Positions 23,818 to 32,510 of a stretch of 64,000 nucleotides of DNA are shown here, piece by piece (position 1 is the first letter of the stretch; each line of letters opens with the position of its first letter). The stretch covers positions 1 through 64,000 of the forward strand of contig JBKJIJ010000008.1 in NCBI GenBank assembly GCA_046598525.1, in the 5' to 3' direction. This DNA is from Methylotenera_A sp046598525. GTDB taxonomy: Bacteria > Pseudomonadota > Gammaproteobacteria > Burkholderiales > Methylophilaceae. The position numbers and the translations under genes are program-made. A model generated the notes under the pieces. It searched no databases, was not told where the DNA came from, and worked only from the letters and a program-made list of their open reading frames with translations.

Positions 23818-24705
23818 ATGAACAACCACTTATCAGCAGGGGCGCGTTTTCGTGCTGCCTTACAAGCCGAAAAACCGCTGCAAATTATCGGCGCCATCAG
23901 CGCTTATCACGCCATGTTGGCCACCCAAAGCGGTTTCAAAGCCATTTATCTATCTGGCGGCGGCGTAGCGGCGGGCTCTTTAGGCTTGCCAGACCTAGGC
24001 ATTTCAACACTTGAAGATGTTTTGATTGATGTTAGGCGTATTACTGACGCAGTCGATACGCCATTATTAGTGGATATCGATACTGGCTGGGGTGGCGCTT
24101 TTAATATTGCACGGTCAGTGAAATCCATCGCTAAAGCAGGTGCAGCAGCCGTCCATATTGAAGATCAAGTTTCAGCCAAACGCTGTGGTCACCGCCCAAA
24201 CAAAGCGATTGTGAGTTTAGATGAAATGGTGGACCGTGTAAAAGCGGCGGTGGACGCCAAACCCTACGATGATTTTGTGATTATGGCGCGCACCGATGCC
24301 TTGGCGGTTGAAGGTTTGCAATCGGCGATTGACCGCGCCTGTGCTTGCGTTGAAGCGGGTGCCGATATGATATTCCCTGAAGCCATTACGGAATTAGGAA
24401 TGTACAAACAATTTGCAGCAGCGGTTAATGTGCCTGTTTTGGCTAATATTACCGAGTTTGGTAGCACGCCTTTATTTACCGTAGATGAGTTGCGCACAGC
24501 CGATGTAAGCATGGTGTTATATCCACTTTCTGCTTTTCGCGCCATGAATCAGGCTGCTTTAACCGTGTATGAAACCATGCGCAAAGAAGGCACACAGAAA
24601 AACGTGTTGCATTTGATGCAAACCCGCGCCGAGCTTTACGAGCACTTGGGTTATCACGCATTTGAGCAGAAATTAGACGCGCTGTTTAAGCAAGAAAAGA
24701 ACTAG
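23818..24705 (+). CDS. prpB: 2-methylisocitrate lyase
   Basis: Cleaves 2-methylisocitrate to pyruvate and succinate, the last step of the methylcitrate cycle. The 295-residue protein shows the isocitrate-lyase superfamily core: YLSGGGVAAGSLGLPD near residue 42, DIDTGWGG near 82, the catalytic cysteine motif AKRCGHRPNK near 122, and ARTDALAVEG near 156. Length and motifs fit PrpB rather than glyoxylate-cycle AceA. It precedes prpC, separated by a family C palindrome. Confidence 0.96.
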   Translation: MNNHLSAGARFRAALQAEKPLQIIGAISAYHAMLATQSGFKAIYLSGGGVAAGSLGLPDLGISTLEDVLIDVRRITDAVDTPLLVDIDTGWGGAFNIARSVKSIAKAGAAAVHIEDQVSAKRCGHRPNKAIVSLDEMVDRVKAAVDAKPYDDFVIMARTDALAVEGLQSAIDRACACVEAGADMIFPEAITELGMYKQFAAAVNVPVLANITEFGSTPLFTVDELRTADVSMVLYPLSAFRAMNQAALTVYETMRKEGTQKNVLHLMQTRAELYEHLGYHAFEQKLDALFKQEKN

Positions 24706-24711
24706 CTTAAC

Positions 24712-24789
24712 CGTCATTCCCGCGTAGGCGGGAATCCATTGTAAAAACGGTTAAATTCAAAATGGATTCCCGTTTTCACGGGAATGACG
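24712..24789. repeat. Family C palindromic repeat, copy 1
   Basis: A 78-bp hairpin. CGTCATTCCCGCGTAGGCGG leads into GAATCCATT, with the inverse ATGGATTCCCG and CACGGGAATGACG at the other end. It lies inside the prp operon between prpB and prpC and is read through only if it does not terminate; there is no T run. Copies also lie at 29094 and 48558. Confidence 0.88.
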
Positions 24790-24805
24790 AAAATAAGGGA
24801 AATTT

Positions 24806-25954
24806 ATGGAAACAGTAACAACTGAACCTAAAAAGAAAAAAGGTGTAGCGCTTGCAGGCGTAACTGCAGGCAACACCGCAATATGCACCGTAGGCCATAC
24901 AGGCAACGATTTGCATTACCGCGGTTACGATATTATTGAGTTGGCCAAATACGCGACATTTGAAGAAGTAGCCTATTTGTTGATTCATGGTGAGTTACCA
25001 AACCAAGTACAATTAACGGCTTATCACGCCAAGTTAAAACAACTGCGCACTTTGCCTGTTGAGCTTAAAACCGTACTAGAAGAGATTCCTAAAAACACGC
25101 ACCCAATGGACGTGATGCGTACGGCTTGCTCAATGTTAGGCACGTTACAACCAGAAGCGGCTGACCGCAATACAGCAGCAGCGCAAGATTTAGGTGACCG
25201 ATTAATTGCCTGCTTTGGTTCTATTTTGCTGTATTGGTACCACTTTAGTCATCACGGCAAACGCGCGAATGTCGAAACCGACGATGATAGTATCGCCGCC
25301 CATTTTTTACATGTACTACATGGCAAAGCGCCCAGTGCCTTGCATATTGCCGCCATGAATACATCGCTGGTTTTATATGCAGAGCATGAATTTAACGCGT
25401 CCACCTTCACCGCCCGCGTCATTGCTGGCACCTTATCCGATATGTATAGCTGCATTACAGGCGCAATTGGCGCACTGCGTGGCGCAAAACATGGCGGTGC
25501 AAATGAAGCGGCCATGGAAATCATTGAGCGCTACAAAAATGCCGATGAAGCTGAAGCCGACATTTTGGCGCGCATGGCACGCAAGGAAATCATTATTGGC
25601 TTTGGCCATCCTGTGTATACCATTGCCGACCCTAGAAATGAATCAATCAAAGAAGTTAGCCGTAAATTATGTGAAGATAACGGCAATATGACGCTTTTTG
25701 AAGTTTCTTCAAGAATCGAAGAAGTAATGTGGCGCGAGAAGAAAATGTTCCCAAACTTAGATTGGTACAGCGCATCCAGCTATCACATGATGGGCATTCC
25801 AACTGGCATGTTTACACCCATATTTGTGATTTCGCGCACTACAGGCTGGGTGGCGCATGTGATTGAGCAGCGCATTGATAACAAGATTATTCGTCCAAAT
25901 GCGGAATACGTGGGGCCTGATAATCGGCCTTATGTTGCGCTTAATAAACGCTAA
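24806..25954 (+). CDS. prpC: 2-methylcitrate synthase
   Basis: Condenses propionyl-CoA with oxaloacetate to 2-methylcitrate. The 382-residue protein is of the short citrate-synthase type. The N-terminal AGVTAGNTAICTVGHTGNDL and RGYDIIELA are typical of PrpC. Catalytic regions are GAKHGGANE near residue 230 and GFGHPVYTIADPR near 270, with the CoA/aspartate region in the later FTPIFVISRTTGW. Context with prpB and prpD supports methylcitrate rather than citrate synthesis; some activity with acetyl-CoA is common in the family. Confidence 0.96.
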   Translation: METVTTEPKKKKGVALAGVTAGNTAICTVGHTGNDLHYRGYDIIELAKYATFEEVAYLLIHGELPNQVQLTAYHAKLKQLRTLPVELKTVLEEIPKNTHPMDVMRTACSMLGTLQPEAADRNTAAAQDLGDRLIACFGSILLYWYHFSHHGKRANVETDDDSIAAHFLHVLHGKAPSALHIAAMNTSLVLYAEHEFNASTFTARVIAGTLSDMYSCITGAIGALRGAKHGGANEAAMEIIERYKNADEAEADILARMARKEIIIGFGHPVYTIADPRNESIKEVSRKLCEDNGNMTLFEVSSRIEEVMWREKKMFPNLDWYSASSYHMMGIPTGMFTPIFVISRTTGWVAHVIEQRIDNKIIRPNAEYVGPDNRPYVALNKR

Positions 25955-25962
25955 TTCGCTTT

Positions 25963-25997
25963 TTAGCCACAGAGATCACAGAGCGCACAGAGAAAAA
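25963..25997. repeat. CACAGAG-type short repeat
   Basis: The stretch TTAGCCACAGAGATCACAG followed by AGCGCACAGAGAAAA is a CACAGAG-rich sequence of a kind seen between genes in many proteobacteria. Only one copy is present here, beside a family B palindrome. Confidence 0.5.
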
Positions 25998-26010
25998 ATA
26001 ACCCCTCAAA

Positions 26011-26099
26011 CCGTCATTCTGAGCACAGCGAAGAATCCAGTTTTTTGCTACATATACATGGATTCTTCGCCTAGATAAAACCCAGGCTAAGAATGACGG
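26011..26099. repeat. Family B palindromic repeat, copy 2
   Basis: An 89-bp hairpin. It starts CCGTCATTCTGAGCACAGCG, then AAGAATCCAG, with the inverse TGGATTCTTCGCC and GCTAAGAATGACGG at the far end. It sits between prpC and prpD. Confidence 0.87.
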
Positions 26100-26137
26100 A
26101 ACTTTAAAATTTAAGTTTTATGAAAGTAAGCAAAATT

Positions 26138-27598
26138 ATGTCTGCCCATATTTCTAACGTACGCCCAGCCCCCGACCAAGTGATTGTTGATATCGCCAAT
26201 TACGTCGCTGATTATCAAATCGAATCGACTGAAGCCTTTGACACCGCGCGTAACTGCTTGATGGATACATTGGGCTGTGGTTTTGAAGCCTTGGACTACC
26301 CAGCTTGCAGGAAAATATTAGGCCCAGTGGTTGCCGGCACTGTAGTGCCAAATGGCGCAAAAGTACCGGGCACTTCTTATCAATTAGACCCAATTTTAGC
26401 GGCCTTTAATATTGGCGCGATGATTCGCTGGTTAGACTTTAACGATACCTGGCTGGCTGCGGAATGGGGTCACCCATCGGACAACTTGGGTGGCATTCTG
26501 GCAGTAGCCGATTACATCTCACGTAAAAATATCGCTGAAGGTAAAGCGGCGCTGACTATTAAAGACGTGCTAACCGCCATGATTAAAGCGCATGAAATTC
26601 AAGGTGTGTTTGCATTAGAAAACAGCTTTAATCGTGTAGGGCTAGACCATGTTATCTTGGTCAAAATCGCTTCAACCGCAGTAGTCACCAAACTACTTGG
26701 CGGCAATAAAGAAGACATTATCAATGCCGTTTCTAACGCCTTTGTTGATGGTCAAAGTTTGCGTACATATAGACATTCGCCTAACACAGGTTCACGCAAA
26801 TCATGGGCAGCAGGCGATGCGACTAGCCGTGCGGTGCGCTTGGCTTGGATGACCATGCAAGGCGAAATGGGCTACCCAAGTGCATTAACCGCCAAAACTT
26901 GGGGCTTTTACGATGTGCTATTTAAAGGTAATCAATTTAAATTCCAGCGCGATTACGGCAGCTACGTAATGGAACAAGTGTTATTCAAAATCTCATTCCC
27001 TGCCGAATTCCATGCGCAAACTGCAGTGGAATGCGCGATTCAATTGCACGCACAAGTAGGTAGAGAGCTGCAAACCTTAGAGCAAATCGCGCAAATCGAT
27101 AAAATCGTGATTACCACGCATGAGTCTGCGATTCGCATCATTGATAAAACTGGTCCGCTGGATAACCCTGCAGACCGCGACCATTGCATTCAGTATATGG
27201 CGGCGATTGGTTTGCTTAAAGGCAACTTAACGGCGCAGGATTATGAAGATGCAGTAGCGGCCGACCCAAGAATTGACGCGATTCGCGCCAAAATGACTTG
27301 TGTAGAAAAAGCCGAATACACCAAGGATTACCACGACCCAGAAAAACGCTCAATCGCCAACGCCATTCAAGTGTTCTTTAAAGACGGCACAAGCTCAGAC
27401 AATATCGCGGTGGAATACCCAATCGGCCATAGACGCCGCCGTGGTGAGGGCATCCCTGAGTTAGTAAAAAAATTCAAAGTGAATTTAGCGCGTAAATTTG
27501 ACACAACAAAACAAGCGGATATTTTGGCTTTATGTTTAGACCAAGCCAAATTAGAAGCGAGTCCAGTACATGTTTTTGTAGATATGCTGGTTGTATAA
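26138..27598 (+). CDS. prpD: 2-methylcitrate dehydratase
   Basis: Dehydrates 2-methylcitrate to 2-methylaconitate, the step before AcnB. The product of about 486 residues belongs to the MmgE/PrpD family. Conserved parts include GLGC-like LMDTLGCGFEAL near residue 40, RWLDFNDTW near 95, WGHPSDNLGG, and DGQSLRTYRHSPNTGSRKSW in pieces near 205. No iron-sulfur cluster is used. The start is placed at MSAHISNVRP by likeness to other PrpD proteins; an ATG six codons upstream is possible. Two repeats separate it from prpC, but the strand and order support one unit. Confidence 0.95.
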   Translation: MSAHISNVRPAPDQVIVDIANYVADYQIESTEAFDTARNCLMDTLGCGFEALDYPACRKILGPVVAGTVVPNGAKVPGTSYQLDPILAAFNIGAMIRWLDFNDTWLAAEWGHPSDNLGGILAVADYISRKNIAEGKAALTIKDVLTAMIKAHEIQGVFALENSFNRVGLDHVILVKIASTAVVTKLLGGNKEDIINAVSNAFVDGQSLRTYRHSPNTGSRKSWAAGDATSRAVRLAWMTMQGEMGYPSALTAKTWGFYDVLFKGNQFKFQRDYGSYVMEQVLFKISFPAEFHAQTAVECAIQLHAQVGRELQTLEQIAQIDKIVITTHESAIRIIDKTGPLDNPADRDHCIQYMAAIGLLKGNLTAQDYEDAVAADPRIDAIRAKMTCVEKAEYTKDYHDPEKRSIANAIQVFFKDGTSSDNIAVEYPIGHRRRRGEGIPELVKKFKVNLARKFDTTKQADILALCLDQAKLEASPVHVFVDMLVV

Positions 27599-27700
27599 AT
27601 AGTCACCAAGGTAAGCGACTAATCTGCACCCTAAATTTAACTCATGCAAATTTAGGGTAAAATAGCGGTTTATTGAACCGCCGTTTGAAAGCTCAGAATT

Positions 27701-29083
27701 ATGTCAGAAATGCAGTCGCTTACCACTCTTAATGCACTATCTCCACTTGATGGTCGCTACCAAACCAAATTAGATTCCCTGCGCCCTTATTTTAGTGAGT
27801 ACGCGTTGATTAAACACCGCGCTTGGGTAGAAGTAGAATGGCTAAAAGCCTTATCGGCAGCCAAAGAATTAGCTGAAATCGCGCCATTTAGTGCGGAAAC
27901 GATTCAAGAATTAGACGCTGCAATCATTAATTTTTCGGAAGCGGATGCAGCGCAGGTTAAGGCGATTGAAGCGCGCACTAATCATGATGTAAAAGCGCTT
28001 GAATACTGGTTAAAAGAAAAGTTTGATATTAATCCTGAGATTAAAAAAGCCAGTGAATTTATCCACTTTGCTTGTACTTCAGAAGATATTAACAATCTAT
28101 CGCACGGCTTGATGTTAAAAAGTGCGCGCGATGCTGTGATGTTGCCATTTTTGGCCGATTTAATGGCGCGCTTAACTGAGTTGAGCCATCAACTGGCTGA
28201 CCAGCCAATGCTGTCGCGTACACACGGCCAAACCGCTTCGCCAACCACAATGGGCAAAGAGTTAGCCAATGTGGTGTACCGTTTGCAACGCCAACAAAAA
28301 CAGTTACAAAACAACGATATTCTAGGCAAAATCAACGGCGCAGTGGGCAACTTCAATGCGCACTTATCCGCATACCCCACTTTTGATTGGGAAAGTTTCG
28401 CTAAGAACTTTGTAGAATCATTAGGCTTGGTTTACAACCCAATGACCATCCAAATTGAGCCTCATGATTATATGGCTGAGCTATACGACACACTGGCGCG
28501 AATCAACACCATTTTGATTGATTTGAATCGCGATATTTGGGGCTATATCTCTGTTGGCTATTTCAAGCAAAAAGTGAAAGCGGGCGAAATCGGTTCATCA
28601 ACCATGCCGCACAAGGTTAACCCGATTGATTTTGAAAACAGTGAAGGTAATTTGGGTTTAGCCAATGCGGTTCTGCGCCATATGGCCGAAAAGCTACCAA
28701 TTTCACGCTGGCAACGTGACCTAACTGATTCAACCGTGCTTAGAAATATGGGCGTGGCGTTTGGTTATACTTTATTAGGCTACGATTCTTGTTTGCGTGG
28801 TTTAAATAAGCTAGAAATCAACACCGCAAAATTGGCAGAAGACTTAGACAATAGCTGGGAAGTACTAGCAGAGCCAATCCAAACCGTGATGCGCCGTTAT
28901 GGTATTGAAAACCCGTATGAGCAATTAAAAGAACTTACACGCGGCAAAGGTGGCATTAATAAAGCTTCATTACACACATTTATTAGCGGCTTAAAAATTC
29001 CTGCAGAAGCCAAACAATTGCTGCTTGAAATGACGCCCGCTAGTTATATTGGTAAGGCTACTGAGCTAACTAAACACATTTAA
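27701..29083 (+). CDS. purB: Adenylosuccinate lyase
   Basis: Acts twice in purine synthesis, releasing fumarate from SAICAR and from adenylosuccinate. The 460-residue protein has the fumarase-superfamily signature GSSTMPHKVNPIDFENSEG near residue 297 and the active-site TSEDINN and RTHGQTASPTTMGKE segments. The N terminus LNALSPLDGRY is typical of PurB in betaproteobacteria and gammaproteobacteria. It lies 100 bases after prpD; a TAAAAT -10-like box in the gap suggests its own promoter. Confidence 0.97.
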   Translation: MSEMQSLTTLNALSPLDGRYQTKLDSLRPYFSEYALIKHRAWVEVEWLKALSAAKELAEIAPFSAETIQELDAAIINFSEADAAQVKAIEARTNHDVKALEYWLKEKFDINPEIKKASEFIHFACTSEDINNLSHGLMLKSARDAVMLPFLADLMARLTELSHQLADQPMLSRTHGQTASPTTMGKELANVVYRLQRQQKQLQNNDILGKINGAVGNFNAHLSAYPTFDWESFAKNFVESLGLVYNPMTIQIEPHDYMAELYDTLARINTILIDLNRDIWGYISVGYFKQKVKAGEIGSSTMPHKVNPIDFENSEGNLGLANAVLRHMAEKLPISRWQRDLTDSTVLRNMGVAFGYTLLGYDSCLRGLNKLEINTAKLAEDLDNSWEVLAEPIQTVMRRYGIENPYEQLKELTRGKGGINKASLHTFISGLKIPAEAKQLLLEMTPASYIGKATELTKHI

Positions 29084-29093
29084 TCTTAATTAC

Positions 29094-29168
29094 CCGTCAT
29101 TCCCGCGCAGGCGGGAATCTAGGAGAACCAATTAACCAACTGGATTCCCGCCTACGCGGGAATGACGG
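29094..29168. repeat. Family C palindromic repeat, copy 2
   Basis: A 75-bp near-perfect hairpin. CCGTCATTCCCGCGCAGGCG leads into GGAATC, with the inverse GGATTCCCGCCTACGCGGG and AATGACGG. It lies between purB and wrbA. Confidence 0.9.
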
Positions 29169-29201
29169 CTATTAAAGATTGAAATTTTTAAGGCTTTGCA
29201 A

Positions 29202-29795
29202 ATGAGCGAAATCCTAGTTTTATATTACTCGCAAGGCGGTGCCGTTAAAGAAATGGCTCAAATTATCGCGCGCGGGGTAGAAAGTGTTAATGGGGCAAAA
29301 GCGCGTATTCGCACGGTACCAAAGGTATCAGCCAATTGTGAAGCGACTGAGTCGGATATTCCTACCAGCGGCGACCCGTATGTTGAGTTGAGTGATTTGC
29401 AGGAATGCATCGGCTTAGCGCTAGGCAGCCCTACGCGCTTTGGCAATATGGCGGCACCGATGAAATACTTTTTAGATGGCACAGCTGGTTTATGGCTAAA
29501 AGGCGCTTTGATTGGCAAGCCTGCCGCTGTATTCACTAGCACGGGCTCTATGCATGGCGGAAATGAAACGACGTTACTCACCATGATGTTGCCGCTGATG
29601 CATCACGGTATGTTAATCGTCGGCTTGCCTTATTCTGAGCCTGAATTATCCAGCACGCAATCGGGCGGCACGCCTTATGGGGCAAGCCATATCGGCGGCG
29701 CTATGAATGACAAGCCGATTACGGCGGACGAAAAAAAATTGTGCATGGCGCTGGGCAAACGCTTGGCCGAAACCGCATTAAAATTGAATCAATAG
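29202..29795 (+). CDS. wrbA: NAD(P)H:quinone oxidoreductase, WrbA type
   Basis: A tetrameric FMN flavodoxin-like enzyme that reduces quinones by two electrons. The product of about 197 residues shows the FMN phosphate loop YYSQGGAVKEMA near residue 7, GSPTRFGNMAAPMK near 75, and STGSMHGGNETTL near 112. The ATG is preferred over an upstream TTG because AAGG lies eight bases before it. It is followed eight bases later by a HugZ-like gene and then DUF2069, an arrangement often seen with wrbA in proteobacteria. Confidence 0.95.
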   Translation: MSEILVLYYSQGGAVKEMAQIIARGVESVNGAKARIRTVPKVSANCEATESDIPTSGDPYVELSDLQECIGLALGSPTRFGNMAAPMKYFLDGTAGLWLKGALIGKPAAVFTSTGSMHGGNETTLLTMMLPLMHHGMLIVGLPYSEPELSSTQSGGTPYGASHIGGAMNDKPITADEKKLCMALGKRLAETALKLNQ

Positions 29796-29803
29796 GCAAA
29801 TAA

Positions 29804-30514
29804 ATGACGTTGGCAACTGAGGCAAGGCAATTTTTACGCAGTACGCGCCACGGCGTTTTATCGACTCATTCAAGCAAATTTGCGGGCTACCCTTTTGGCT
29901 CTGTAACGCCGTTTGTGCTGGATAGCGATTGCCAGCCGATTATTTTAATTAGCAGCATTGCCGAACACACCAAAAACATTGCGGTTAATGCAAAAGTTTC
30001 TTTGCTGGTATTTGCCGAAGGTGCTGATTTGCAGGCCAACGCGCGATTAACGCTGATTGGTGAAGCCGCGCAAATCAACAAAGATGATTCTGATTTGCGT
30101 GCGCGTTATTTGCGCTATTTACCGCAAAGCGCTGGATATTTTGATATGCACGATTTTGCGTTTTACCGCATTAGCATTCACCAAGCGCGCTATATTGCTG
30201 GCTTTGGCAAAATGGGTTGGGCCGATGGCAATGAAATTGGCGCAGCAAGTAATTCGATTGCCGCGCTTGAAAACGGCATGTTGCAACATATGAATGCCGA
30301 CCATGTGGATAGCATGTTAGCCTATTGTCAGCACTTTTATAATGTAAGGCCGCAAAGTATTGAGTTAATTGGAGTGGACAGCGATGGCTTTGATATTCGC
30401 GCCACCATTAATGAAGACACTACTAATATTTTGCGTTTTAATTTTGAATCACCTATTTTTGACGCGCAATCAGCCCGCGCTGCTTTTGTAGCGCTTAGCA
30501 AGCTCTCAAAGTAA
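29804..30514 (+). CDS. HugZ-like / pyridoxamine 5'-phosphate oxidase-fold protein
   Basis: A 236-residue split-barrel flavin or heme-binding fold protein with a C-terminal DUF2470-type domain (NGMLQHMNADHVDSMLAYC near residue 165). The N-terminal part has LRSTRHGVLST and GYPFGSVTPFVLD. Relatives include the heme-degrading HugZ, but many members are uncharacterised and the heme-contacting residues cannot be judged here. It is tightly linked to wrbA. Confidence 0.85.
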   Translation: MTLATEARQFLRSTRHGVLSTHSSKFAGYPFGSVTPFVLDSDCQPIILISSIAEHTKNIAVNAKVSLLVFAEGADLQANARLTLIGEAAQINKDDSDLRARYLRYLPQSAGYFDMHDFAFYRISIHQARYIAGFGKMGWADGNEIGAASNSIAALENGMLQHMNADHVDSMLAYCQHFYNVRPQSIELIGVDSDGFDIRATINEDTTNILRFNFESPIFDAQSARAAFVALSKLSK

Positions 30515-30583
30515 TCTCTTAAAAAACTCTCTAAAAAATTCCAACTAAAATTCCAAGTAAAATCTCTGGCACCCCCCACGCAT

Positions 30584-30967
30584 ATGAATCCATTTTCACT
30601 AAACAACTATCAAGCCAAACACCTGCAATTAGGTGCAAGCGTTTGTTTAATTGCGCTTATTTTGCTGTGTATCGCTTGGGAGAGTGTATTGGCGCCGCTA
30701 AAACCCAACGGCTCATTGCTGATTTTAAAGGCCTTGCCGCTATTAATTCCCCTGTTTGGCATTTTAAAAGGCCGCCGTTATACCTACCAATGGGCCGGCA
30801 TGCTGGTTTTGTTTTACTTTACCGAAGGCGTGGTGCGCGCTTGGTCGGATACTGGCTTATCTAGCCAATTAGCGCTGTGTGAGGTGGTTTTATCGCTACT
30901 ATTTTTTCTGTGCGCCATTTTTTATGCAAAACTCACGCGAAACAATGCTTTAAAAGGCGCGGCTTAA
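30584..30967 (+). CDS. DUF2069 small membrane protein
   Basis: A 127-residue protein with four hydrophobic segments and the short motif LKGRRYTYQWAGMLVLFY between the second and third. It resembles DUF2069 proteins, commonly encoded beside wrbA. The function is unknown. It follows the HugZ-like gene by 69 bases on the same strand. Confidence 0.8.
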   Translation: MNPFSLNNYQAKHLQLGASVCLIALILLCIAWESVLAPLKPNGSLLILKALPLLIPLFGILKGRRYTYQWAGMLVLFYFTEGVVRAWSDTGLSSQLALCEVVLSLLFFLCAIFYAKLTRNNALKGAA

Positions 30968-31063
30968 TTTATAATCGTCTGAGGATAAAGTTATTAGTCG
31001 GTTTATAATATTTAAGCTCTTTTATAACATTTAAGTATACATAGCGAGCTTTGCATAACAAGA

Positions 31064-31807
31064 ATGAAAATACTCATATCAAATGATGACGGCTATTTTG
31101 CACCTGGCTTGAATATTCTAGCCAGCCATATTGCCAAGCTGGCCGATATTACCGTTGTTGCGCCTGAGCGTAACCGCAGCGGCGCTAGCAATTCGCTCAC
31201 TTTAGATAGGCCGTTAAGCGTTAAAAAAGCCAGCAACGGCTTCTTTTATGTGAACGGCACGCCAACCGATTGCGTGCATATTGCGCTAACCGGATTGATG
31301 GATACCATGCCAGATATGGTGATTTCGGGCATTAATGATGGCGCCAATATGGGTGATGATACGATTTACTCTGGCACGGTAGCCGCCGCCACTGAGGGCT
31401 ATTTGCTGGGCATTCCATCTATTGCTATTTCCATGTCGCAACACAATTCTACTCATTTTGAAACCGCTGCGCGCGTGGCGGTAGAGCTTATTCAGCATTA
31501 CATGCAACATGGTTTTGCATCGCCCACTTTGCTTAATGTGAATGTGCCTGATGTGCCTTATGAAGCCTTAACCGGTAGAACCGTAACGCGCTTAGGCAAG
31601 CGCCATAAGGCCGAGCCAGTGATTCAGCTTAAAACGCCTAGAAACGAAACCGTGTATTGGGTGGGGCCAGCCGGCATGCCCAACGATGGCGGCGAAGGCA
31701 CCGATTTTTATGCGGTTGCGCATAATCAAGTGTCTATTTCGCCGATTCAAGTGGATTTAACCAAGCACACCCAATTGGCCGAAATTAAAACATGGCTAAC
31801 CAAATAA
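31064..31807 (+). CDS. surE: 5'/3'-nucleotidase SurE
   Basis: A metal-dependent nucleotidase removing phosphate from nucleoside monophosphates. The 247-residue protein has the N-terminal metal-binding ISNDDGYFAPGL with the DD pair at residues 7-8, PERNRSGASNSLT near 36, and SGINDGANMGDDTIYSGTVA in pieces near 92. Length is typical. It leads a surE-pcm-nlpD operon: 19 bases to pcm, and pcm overlaps nlpD. Confidence 0.96.
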   Translation: MKILISNDDGYFAPGLNILASHIAKLADITVVAPERNRSGASNSLTLDRPLSVKKASNGFFYVNGTPTDCVHIALTGLMDTMPDMVISGINDGANMGDDTIYSGTVAAATEGYLLGIPSIAISMSQHNSTHFETAARVAVELIQHYMQHGFASPTLLNVNVPDVPYEALTGRTVTRLGKRHKAEPVIQLKTPRNETVYWVGPAGMPNDGGEGTDFYAVAHNQVSISPIQVDLTKHTQLAEIKTWLTK

Positions 31808-31826
31808 TGTTAAGCAAATAATCCGT

Positions 31827-32510
31827 ATGGCCTTGATTAAACCAACCGTATTAAAACCCAGCGCCAAAACAGGCATTGGCATGACATCGCTGCGCACACG
31901 CGACCGCATGTTGACGCGCCTGCGTGAGCAAGGTATTCAAGATGAAGTGGTGCTATCGGCCATTGGTGTAATTCCGCGCCATATTTTTGTGGATGAAGCC
32001 TTGAGCATTCGCGCCTATGAAGACGTTTCGTTGCCGATTGGCTTCGGGCAAACCATTTCGCAGCCTTATATTGTGGCGCGCATGACCGAAATTTTGCGCA
32101 ACGGTGCGCCGTTAAATAAAGTGTTAGAAATTGGCACAGGCTGCGGTTATCAAACCGCGGTGTTATCAAAAGTGGCCAAAGAAGTATTATCGTTAGAGCG
32201 AATTCGACCCTTGGTAATGAAAGCCAGAAGCCATTTGCGCACACTTAAATGCAATAATGTAAAACTTGACCATGCCGATGGCAGCATGGGTTTAACCGCA
32301 TTTGCGCCGTTTGATGCCATTATTGTGACCGCCGCCGCCAGCCATGTGCCGCAAGAATTATTAGAACAATTAGCCGTAGGCGGACGCATGATTATCCCAA
32401 TTGGTACAACCACGCAAACCTTAATATTGATTGAGCGCAAGGCGAAAGAATACGTGCAAACCAAGCTAGAAGCAGTGAAATTTGTCCCTTTATTAGGCGG
32501 TGTTGGCTAA
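31827..32510 (+). CDS. pcm: Protein-L-isoaspartate O-methyltransferase
   Basis: Methylates isoaspartyl residues in damaged proteins with S-adenosylmethionine, starting their repair. The 227-residue protein has IGFGQTISQPYIVARM near residue 72, the SAM loop VLEIGTGCGYQTAVL near 97, and GGRMIIPIG near 188. Its stop overlaps the nlpD start by one base (TAATG), implying translational coupling. Confidence 0.95.
   Translation: MALIKPTVLKPSAKTGIGMTSLRTRDRMLTRLREQGIQDEVVLSAIGVIPRHIFVDEALSIRAYEDVSLPIGFGQTISQPYIVARMTEILRNGAPLNKVLEIGTGCGYQTAVLSKVAKEVLSLERIRPLVMKARSHLRTLKCNNVKLDHADGSMGLTAFAPFDAIIVTAAASHVPQELLEQLAVGGRMIIPIGTTTQTLILIERKAKEYVQTKLEAVKFVPLLGGVG

Noticed and set aside
24806..25954. Calling the synthase gltA
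   Set aside because: The short form and PrpC-like N terminus, with prpB and prpD beside it, favour 2-methylcitrate synthase.
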